From Zygnema cylindricum (Eukaryota > Streptophyta > Zygnematophyceae > Zygnematales > Zygnemataceae): a stretch of 64,000 bases of DNA. Below the pieces are notes generated by a model, which was not told the origin of the DNA, made no database searches, and saw only the letters and a program-made list of their open reading frames with translations. Location of the stretch: the NCBI GenBank assembly GCA_037447655.1, contig JBBHKE010002906.1, positions 20,139 to 84,138 on the forward strand. The letters are read 5' to 3'. Below are positions 56,111-64,000 of this stretch, piece after piece; position 1 is the stretch's first letter; the number at the start of each line of letters is the position of its first letter. The translations under genes were made by a program, and so were the position numbers.

Positions 56111-56889
56111 ATCGGAACGCTTTGAAAGCAGTACGAAAAAAATTCGCTAAAAAAAAACAACAAGACTAAGTTTCGGCTACATGGGAAAGTGCCATAAGGG
56201 TTTGTCCCCATGTACTTCTAACTTAGCGAACTTACTTTGTATTACAGGGCAGATCCGCCGGACCCGGTTTTCAAGTGTTCCTTTCTGTATCGTAACTTAC
56301 GTTTGTGACGATTGTATATGTCGAGAATACTTGTGATGGTTGTTAACGTCTACAATCTGTGTTGTTGCACGTTATTTTATAGAATTGCTTGTGACGTTGC
56401 ATGTCTTACCGTGACATTGTAGACGTACCGCCTTCCAGCCTGTGCCATTTCATGGTTGAAGAAGATGTGCTTTGCCTTTGCGTCACCTGTCTGGTCGACA
56501 TGAAATGGCATCGGAATTTTGAGACCCCTGAAAAAAAAAAATCCGTACCAGGCGAAACAAATTGTGTACTTTTCTCCCTCTTACTGAATCGAACGAACAA
56601 AACATAACAAATACTGTACTTTTCGTCGTTGCTTGAATTTGTTTGAAAATTTTGAAAAAATTATGCACGTGCAAATATATGTTCCTATTTGTTTAACTAA
56701 ATACTTTGATTTAAAACACATCGCCAATGTGTTTTAAAGAAAAATTTGAAGATGAAAACGACAAAACGATAACATGTAGTACATTCTACGTTCGACGACG
56801 ACGCAAAATGTACTTCTATTTTTTTCATTTTTTTTATACGGTTGAAACTTACGCGGTAGAACGCTAAGTTTTAGAGGAAAACTACAGTA
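56111..56889. other. Spacer, possibly degraded repeat Q
   Basis: CATGGGAAAGTGCCATAAGG...CCCCATGTAC near 56180-56215 echoes the CCCATG words of Q copies 2 and 3. The rest is AT-rich, with opposing 64-68 codon frames at 56401-56607 that I do not trust. Confidence 0.45.
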
Positions 56890-58220
56890 AAAAATCCCTT
56901 ACATTCGCACATGGAGACGTACCCTAGGGCCGTGTGCCCATGTAACCAAAACTTTAGAATGTTACTTTGGATTTTAGCGCATATTTTCCGGTGTACTTTT
57001 CAAAGTCTTCCTACGTCAATCGTTACTGAAATTATGTGGTCTCCACTAACCCACACAATGAGCAGCTTATGTCAAGCCTCTAGAATAATATTTGACCCTT
57101 TCACTTTCCCACTGAATAAGTGCCGCACAGGCACACAAATATTCTCACCTCCCTCACCCCTGTGAGGACAAGACTCCCCTGAGTCAAACACAAAAAGAAT
57201 CACTGGATTTGCTCCCCTGAGCAACTAGTTATGGCTGGCCAAAGATGGCCTATAAATACAAAAGGTCACCTGGAGAGAGGCGCCTCAAACACGCTAAGTC
57301 CCTTAACTCCTACTCACAACTACTTACTACTCTACCCTGGGCCAATCAAAAGGGTGTACAGTACAAGAAGGTACAGTGGCTGATTGTCCTTCTTGTAAGG
57401 CCATTGTACAACAAGGCCTTCTGGTTGACACTTGTCAATATAGGAGCCATCGTTCCTACTCCCATCCTTTCTGGCGTCCAATGATGTGGCGCCACGTGGC
57501 ACAGCGCGCCGCTATGTTCGAAAGCCGCCAAAGATTCATTCGGATTTGGCGGGGGCGACGATGTCCATCCGATCATGTATTTTACACGGTTAAATTCGCA
57601 TCCGCGATCGCCGTTTGACTATAGATGCCGTTTCGTCAATTTTGTTATGTTTTAATGAAAGTGACATTTTGCGTTACGCTTTATATACATAGCAAACTGA
57701 ATTCGTGTATCGTTTTGTTAACGATTTAATGGTTCAGGCGTACGTCTATGTAATACCCTGTAGACCCAGGTTCAAATCTCGTCTAGGGCAACATTTTGGC
57801 AATCTATTAATATTTCTGCATGTCTGCCTTTTTCTTTCTGACTATGGTGGCAGCCATGGTGACTCTCTCTCCTTCTCTTCACTCTAGAGTCTACATTAAG
57901 AAGTGAATATTAATTACTTCTTTTCAACACTTAGACCTTCAATACTTTAAATATGTTACAGTTGTAGACGTCTACAAAATGTGCGATAGAGTATGAAACG
58001 AAATGTAGACGATTACGAAACTTACTAAAATCGGTGACGTCTACAAAAACGGCGACGGTTGTAGACGTCGAGGTTTTTGTTACATTGTAGATGTTTAGGG
58101 TTTTGTGACATAGCGAAGTCATGCTCCCTTGTGACATCATCGGTACGTAAAATTTCTGCCATGGCTTCCTGATTTCTTTTACTTATCTTTTATCATTCGA
58201 TATGCCATCAAACTAAGACC
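56890..58220 (+). repeat. Repeat Q copy 2, split by LTR G
   Basis: The left part (56890-57026) has GTGTGCCCATGTAAC and TTACTTTGGATTTTAGCG. The right part (57930-58220) has GTTGTAGACGTCGAGG and GCCATGGCTTCCTGATTT. Both halves match Q copy 3 in order. Confidence 0.6.
57027..57929 (-). repeat. Solo LTR G of the Copia-D/E/F family
   Basis: The coding strand starts TGTTGAAAAGAAGTAATTAATA at 57929 and ends TGGAGACCACATAATTTCA at 57027; 903 bp. Flanks GTTAC and CTTAG agree at 3 of 5, so the duplication is weak. No internal element sequence on either side. Confidence 0.78.
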
Positions 58221-58537
58221 AAAATTATGGGTGATATGGATGACACAAGTGTGATGATGAGCTGGAAGTGGGTCGAAATGATAATAATGCCAAATTGGAG
58301 TACGCTCAAAGTTTAAAAAAGACATGAAATGAACTTTGGTTCCGACCCATTTTTCGAAGGCCGTAAGATTTTCTCGTTGCCAGTCCCATTTTATGTGAAA
58401 ACGATGGAAAAAAACCCTTATTTGAACATATGGGCACACGGCCTAACCATCTGGAGCTTTCCTCAAAGATGTAAGGGTATGTGCCCATGGAAGCGGTATT
58501 TTGAAGAATTACTTTGGATTTTAGTGAAGATTCTCAG

Positions 58538-59813
58538 TACTACATCATGAATCGCTATTAGCGTCAAGAAATAAATGGTGTAAAAAAACAATTAGTGACT
58601 CTAATCTGGGTTAGGCCAATGTTCCATCAAGAAATTTTGTATTTGTACGGCCAACATAACATTACAGGATCCTACATTTTCAACAATGTTCTATCGCTTA
58701 GAGCATGTAATCCACGTGCTCGAAATTGAGTGGCACCACGTAAGATAAGAAAGAATATTGAAAATCGTCAAACATTTTTCACACCGACAAACTTCAACTT
58801 GAAATCTTCATTTGCATACCATGTACATGCGAACCGAGTCATTGTATGACACATTTGTACTCTTTGCAGGCGCCTTGTCAAACACCAACTCATTTTTTTA
58901 GGGTTCCTATTTTTTCGCGTGACTAATGAGCACTGCCACAAATAGTATGACGAATGGGTGATAACAAAAATAGCGTGACGAAAGTTCGTTATGAGATTAC
59001 GTTTGTGATTCCGGTTGTATTTTTTAATGTGTATGTCATGTGCAATTTTTTTTGAATTTTGTTGGTTGTCATCCTGACACGTATATTCATTATCCAGCGT
59101 GTCATGGCTCAATTTTTTGTAAATGGTGATATACCTCCTCGAGGTACTGCGCCAGTTACAGAAACTTTTGAAGCGAATGCTTAGCGAATGAAAATCCAAC
59201 GGTCATTGTTACCTCCAATACCTTTAGAGCATATTGGCAAAATTCTCTGTAATGTTGTTCGCGGAGAAAAACAGAATAGGAAGTACGGCGTAGTATGGAA
59301 AGGTCCATATTTATGTAAACAACCTGACATTTCGTCCGATGGAACTTCACCCTTCATGGCCCTTCGCCAAAAAAAAATTACTCTAATTTATTGAATAACG
59401 CTAATTTGGGTATGCTTTTCCCATATTGTAGGCGGTATAACCTGTGTTCACATATCCGACGTTTGAACATGTGAGAACAGCTTTGTGTGATTTTTCCTCG
59501 TTTTTATAACTAGGAATTCAAATCTGGGTGCGCTTTTTCGTGGCGACGCACTCAATTTCCCGTGTCGACGCGTATATTTGACACTTATTTTGTACGACTG
59601 TACGGAATAATGAGCAATTTTAGTACAGACTAACACATTTCGTACACTACACTATTTAAAACTATCCAAACTAGAGTTATTAACGCTAATTGAACAGTAC
59701 CTATATTAACGCAAAAAAAACAATAAGAGTTATTAATTATATTTTAGGTTCGAGGTCAAAATTTGGGGGCGCCAAAATAGCGTTATTAACGGTAATAGCG
59801 ATTCACGGTATAT
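58538..59813 (+). mobile_element. MITE-M copy 8, carrying MITE-N copy 3
   Basis: Left end TACATCATGAATCGCTATTAGCG, right end ACGGTAATAGCGATTCACGGTA. Without the nested N element it is about 530 bp. The interior is collinear with copy 4. Confidence 0.75.
58614..59360 (-). mobile_element. MITE-N copy 3 (about 747 bp)
   Basis: CCAATGTTCCATCAAGAAAT at the left, GATGGAACTTCACCC at the right. The reverse complement is collinear with copies 1 and 2. The 143-codon minus-strand frame inside is not conserved among copies. Confidence 0.75.
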
Positions 59814-60411
59814 TTTTCAAAGCGTTCCAAATCAAATCGGAACTTTTAAATGTGACTGTTGTAGACCACAGTACAACTTGTGAAGATTGAAGACGACTAA
59901 GAAACTTCCGACAATTAGTGACGTTTACAAAAACGACGACTATTGTAGAGTTCTAGGTGTTTGTGACATTGTAGTTGTTAAGGGTTTTGCGACATTGTGA
60001 TGTCATGCTCACTTGTGACAACGTCGACGTCATTGATTCAATAACTTTACGCCATGGCTTCCCGATTTTGTTTTTTTTACTTTTCTCACTCGACTTGCCA
60101 CCAAAATGTGCCCAAATGTAGTCAAAAAAAGCTCTTTCATTTCATACCAGTATTTTTATACGACATTCTAAAAGGTGTGAGGTAAAACCTATAGTGTGAG
60201 AGTGAGAGGGAGAGGCGATGACGGCATAAACTTTTGCAAAGGACCCATGAATGGAAGTGGAGGTCTAAGACAGTTGCAGTTTTTTTTCCTTACATTCGCG
60301 TGACGGGAAAGGAACGAAATAGCGAGTACTCTCCCTCGTGCTAAACATTTTGAACTCGCTTAGTCCGTGCGTGAAAGTTTTTTCATTTATTGTCCGAGTG
60401 ATGCTTTAACT

Positions 60412-60435
60412 AAAATCACCTCGCGAGGTGATTTT
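60412..60435. repeat. Perfect 24-bp palindrome
   Basis: AAAATCACCTCG followed by its exact reverse complement. No element or gene context found. Confidence 0.95.
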
Positions 60436-60479
60436 TGATAAAGTTCTGTTGTGAGCTGGATTCGAGAGCCCGTGGGTCG

Positions 60480-60690
60480 ACAAGAGGAAAACACCAAAAT
60501 GAGTGTAAAAGATGACAAACAAGGAGTACATTCAAATTATCGAGTTGACGTTCGTTGCATTGTGGTAAAAGCATTTTTTTCGTACGACAAAAGATTTTCT
60601 CCTTGGAGACTGAATTTTGGAGGAAAACAACTAGAAAAACTCGATACTTTAATACACGGGCACACCCCCTAAGAAATGTGTCTTTGAAGT
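60480..60690 (+). repeat. Repeat P copy 4
   Basis: Aligns with the reverse complement of 29400-29689. The open frames of 73-83 codons are the same repeat read through. Confidence 0.65.
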
Positions 60691-62929
60691 TTTGCCCATG
60701 CAACGTGAGAATCACACTCCCTGTAAAGAAAGGGGATCCCGCAGGTGATCTGATTATTTGTCATGTTGCCCGAATAGATAGATCCAATCCAGATGATTTT
60801 TACTAGCATTACCAAAGGCCATAAAAGGTTTATGGCTCTGAGGTTGAACTCCTATCATTCCGATATTGTTGAACATAGTATTTGCAGATAGTTTTAAGGC
60901 ATCCCTAGAAGCGACGGCAAAAAGTAAGGTTGTCGGCCAAGGTTCCCTTTCTCTCTTATACTATGGGATCCAAAATCAAATGGAAGAAGTGATCCGGACA
61001 CATGCTTAACAACACATGCCAAAAAATCCATTACCATTGCATGCATACCACCAGTCACCAGACATGTTGAAAGAAGACAAAAAAAAGAGGCGTGAAGATC
61101 AAAACTTGCTATATGGAATTGAACTTCAAAGACAAGTTTTGTGCAAAACGACACCCCCTAAGTGAGGATGTCAAAACCCTCTTGCACGTGAGTACTCCTA
61201 TGTGGCCGAATCCCTATCCCTATCCTATTTCCTCGGGACCGTATTCGTCCTGGTTTGTGAGAGGGTCTTTGCCTTACTGGCGCCCTTGCTTCTCCGGACT
61301 CGTCAAGCGTGCCATGAAATAAGCACTTTGGCCGTACAAGGCACTGATTGTCACCCCCACCTGTAACGTCTTATGAAATTGGCGATCTCTTTCGACTTGG
61401 AATTCATCATCCCAGTTGTGGCCCACCTGGTTTTGTTCCGGGGTCGTTTGTACGGACCCGGATCTCGTCCGTTTTCTTGTCCTTTGCCGCCTCGATTCGA
61501 TCCTCTCCCAAACCGCTCCTCCATCCGATACCTCCGATTTCTTCCCCGATTGGGCACCTCGGCGACCAGCCCTGCCCAGGCGGCAGGCCTTGGCTGCCTG
61601 TCGGACAATTGCAAGCCGAGGGGCGGGGAATGATAGGTCTGTGGAAGGGCGGGGGTTGGTAACTCTCTTGGAAGGCTTATGGGATGCTAAGAGGGGGGAA
61701 CGAGAGGACCAAGTATTTCCCCATTAGACAGATCGATGCAACTTAAGGTGCAGGAACACGATTTCAGTTCCGAAAAATCCTTTCTCTTTAATGTTTTGTT
61801 CGCCGCTCGAAACATCTTTTTCCTGTGCACTTTTGTTGCTTTGTTGACCCGACGGTCTCTTTTGAAAGGAAAATTTCTCACGTTCTGTCTCCAATCGAAA
61901 ATCTGACAAGTGTGAAGGGATAGAAAATGTTCAATGTGGTTAAAGGGATTCATGGTGTACCTTTGTGAAATGGCCTAAATACGGGTTTTCTGGTACCCAA
62001 ATTTCAGTCTATATCAGATTTCCGCTTAGTCTACCACAATGGTCATGCCCTCAAAAATGGACGGAGAGCGGTGGGGAAGTAGGTGAACAAAAGAAAAAAA
62101 AAGAGAACTAGCGAACTGCACATGTTTTCCTTCTTACCACACGCATCCGACTTTTCAAATTCGTTACTGCCTTTGGCTTTCTGTTCCCATGCACTTCGAC
62201 AAAGGTTTTTTGTTCCCATGCACTTCGACAGTTATACAGTCATATTTCTTAAAAGTTTTGATTCTATCTCATTAAGAAACCCTTTCAACTCGTTAACTAT
62301 TTTGTTTTTTAGTTCGCGTGTTTTTCGCCAAAGATAAAATAGTTATTTATGATGTAAATTTTCCTCTTTAGTTTTGCATTCTCGTTTGTGCCTGGTTCAG
62401 GTGTGCTTGGAATTTTTTTTAGGTATTCTTTCATATTAGAACAGATACAAACCGGTGTAAAATAAAGTGTGCTTAAGGTTTTAACGGGCACGGTACTACT
62501 ACGTTATGTCAAATTATTTACGCCGAAAAACTACGAAGCATTTTTTTTTTTTGGAGGAACGTTTAGACATGGTTTTTTAAGAAAACATCTTAAACATAAA
62601 AATAATCCTTCCAGTCGACGAAGGTAAGACAAAGATACATTCTAAGAAGCGAATAAATCATTCTAGCAAACCAATGAAACCAGATGAAAAAAGACAAAGA
62701 GAATAAGCTCTGGATAACAAAAAAAAAAAAAAAAAGGATGAAAGAAATTGAAGTTCCAAAATAATCGACAAGTACAACTTTACATTTTATAAAATTCAAC
62801 ATTCAGACTTTATTAAGAACCTGCGATCGTAAACCACCCGAGTAAAAAAGAGGTTAAAAAAAAAAAAAAAAAAATGACAACCTTCCATGACCCGATCTAG
62901 ACCTGTATTCCTTTCCATTTTGTCCCATC
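60691..62929. other. Mostly single-copy-looking DNA, no gene recognised
   Basis: 61330-61730 is GC-richer than its surroundings and open in several frames on both strands (up to 104 codons), but no domain, splice-bounded exon pair or start context stands out. Elsewhere AT-rich with T or A homopolymers. Confidence 0.45.
62182..62230. repeat. Short tandem duplication
   Basis: TGTTCCCATGCACTTCGACA at 62182-62201 and 62211-62230, period 29. Confidence 0.92.
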
Positions 62930-63600
62930 CTTCCTTCCTTCCTTCGCTTTCCTCCAAAGTGATCCGACACTGGAAAGCATTTCATTAATCTCCTTCTCCC
63001 CTCACATCTTCCACATCCCCTTCCCCCTCCATTCCCCTCCCTCTTCACCTCCTTCCCCCCTTCCCCTCCCCCTTCCCATCTCCTCTCCCTCCCTCACCTC
63101 CTCCTATCTCCCTCCCTCCCTCCTCATCCCTCGGCATCCTCATCCGCCATCCTCATTTCCTCCCTTTTTCCTGATCTTTCTTCCAGCGTCCATCCCTCAT
63201 CATCATTATTATCATCTCCATCTTTAAGACGGATCCTTCCATCCTTTATCGCTGTCTTCCCTCTCCATTGCTCTCTAGAACAAGGCCATAAGTGTAATTG
63301 AGTCCGCCATTAAAAATTGCGACTCTGCCATCATCTCTCATCCATCATCCGTTCCATCTTTCCTTGCTCCCAGATCTCACTTCATTTCCATTTCCTCCCT
63401 CCTTCCACTCCCTCTACTCTCTCCCGCCTCCCCTTTAAAAAAGAGGTAAATTTGCGTCTCACCTTTCCCAGTTTGTTTGGGGGTAAAAGAAGTCGATTTC
63501 CCTCTTCAATTTGGGCCGCACCTCTCTCTCCCCTCCCCTCTCCCTCTCTCTCCTCCCTCCTTCCATCTTCCTCCTCTCCCTCTCCCTGCCCCCCTATCAC
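62930..63600 (+). repeat. Long CT-rich tract
   Basis: Nearly continuous C/T on the plus strand (CCTTCC, CTCCCTCC, CATCCTCATC words) interrupted at about 63180-63480. It could be a pyrimidine-rich promoter or 5' UTR of a gene beyond the window, or a simple repeat. The 135-codon frame at 63317-63724 is a by-product. Confidence 0.6.
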
Positions 63601-64000
63601 ACAGCTGGTACACCACCTAATGGGTCTGGCTACTGGTTATAAAAAAATGGGGGTTCGGAGGGAGGGGTGGAGGGAGAGGGCAAGGGAAAAAACACAAAAA
63701 AAATTCAGAAACTGCGTGAGATAGGGACAAAGCACAAAAAAAAGACAAAAAACAAACAGGAATGACAGAAACTGCGCAGAAAAAGGGAGAGGCAAAAAAT
63801 TGCTAATTTCCTAACTACACTAAAGTTACCTTTTCAATCGTATGCAAAAAAGGAAAAACAAAAAAACAAAAAAAAAAGACAATTCCCTTTCCCCTCCCAC
63901 CTACTCCACTATTTCCTCTTTCTCTCCCGTTTCCCCCCCCACATTCTCATCCCCCCCCCGCCCAGAAAAGAACAGGAAAAACCCGACAGAAATCTGTTCA
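63601..64000. other. End of window, A-rich and C-rich low complexity
   Basis: AAAAAACAAAAAAAAAG-type runs and a C-rich stretch at 63885-63965. No gene. Confidence 0.5.

Larger units (their letters stand above)
58400..60130 (+). repeat. Repeat Q copy 3, split by MITE-M copy 8
   Basis: 58400-58537 (TGTGCCCATGGAAGCGG, TTACTTTGGATTTTAGTG) and 59814-60130 (TTTTTCAAAGCGTTCC, GCCATGGCTTCCCGATTTTG) join into one Q unit when the MITE is removed; Q copy 2 has TGTACTTTTCAAAG at the empty site. Confidence 0.65.

Noticed and set aside
57725-57800. tRNA gene suggested by CCAGGTTCAAATCTCG
   Set aside because: Lies inside LTR G, lacks an A box at the right distance and an acceptor stem.
61348-61727. Overlapping frames of 61-104 codons in the GC-rich patch
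   Set aside because: Open in several frames on both strands with no recognisable motif; a host exon is possible but unsupported.
63317-63724. Ser/Pro-rich and Gly/Glu-rich frames in the CT tract
   Set aside because: Direct translation of simple CT/GA repeats.

Overview
The window looks like heterochromatic nuclear DNA of a green plant with a large, repeat-rich genome. The evidence is chromodomain Ty3/gypsy elements, several Ty1/copia lineages, plant-type MITEs, a TRIM, and primer sites matching plant initiator tRNA-Met. I cannot name the species, and I found no intact host gene, rRNA, CRISPR array or bacterial-type operon. Almost every coding stretch is a decayed retrotransposon gene. Element names such as Gypsy-1, Copia-A and MITE-M are labels for this window only.

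Layout. 1-4152: 3' two thirds of Gypsy-1 (+) with its 3' LTR. 4153-7650: an inverted-repeat element and MITEs nested in one another. 7651-20469: Gypsy-2 (+), with its LTRs now 11.8 kb apart because Copia-A (8144-12814, - strand, gag only) sits at the 5' LTR/PBS boundary and a solo copia LTR (18066-18901) sits in a third ORF after pol. Gypsy-2 itself lies inside a MITE-M copy. 20470-22069: MITE-M and a GTAC-rich spacer. 22070-28382: Copia-B (-), complete with both LTRs and a GTATT target duplication. 28388-29689: MITE-M copies joined end to end, then repeat P. 29690-33963: Copia-C (+), 3' truncated. 33964-35215: an unrecognised coding-like segment. 35211-36249: Copia-H remnants (-) around a palindromic block. 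36250-45972: Copia-D (+), split by Gypsy-3 (-, 36801-43985), which carries a 1.37-kb solo LTR. 46346-50062: Copia-E (+). 50070-51130: a degenerate, T-poor repeat block. 51131-60700: MITE-N, MITE-M and repeats P, Q and R, the Copia-F 5' end, a 514-bp TRIM with a tRNA-like sequence in each LTR, and a minus-strand LTR (G). 60700-64000: mostly non-repetitive DNA ending in a CT-rich tract; no gene recognised.

How the parts work together. The gypsy elements encode gag, aspartic protease, RT, RNase H, integrase and a chromodomain; where the PBS is visible (Gypsy-2) it is the ordinary 3'-end initiator-Met type. The copia elements share a different plan. Their gag start codon lies inside the LTR and the reading frame runs through the LTR end into the internal region. 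In Copia-A and Copia-F the sequence right after the LTR matches the anticodon arm of plant initiator tRNA-Met, which implies priming by a half-tRNA. Copia-A carries gag but no pol and would need a partner element. The DNA transposons are short and lack transposase.

Layers of insertion can be read from target duplications: MITE-M, then Gypsy-2, then Copia-A and a solo LTR; and repeat Q, then MITE-M, then MITE-N.
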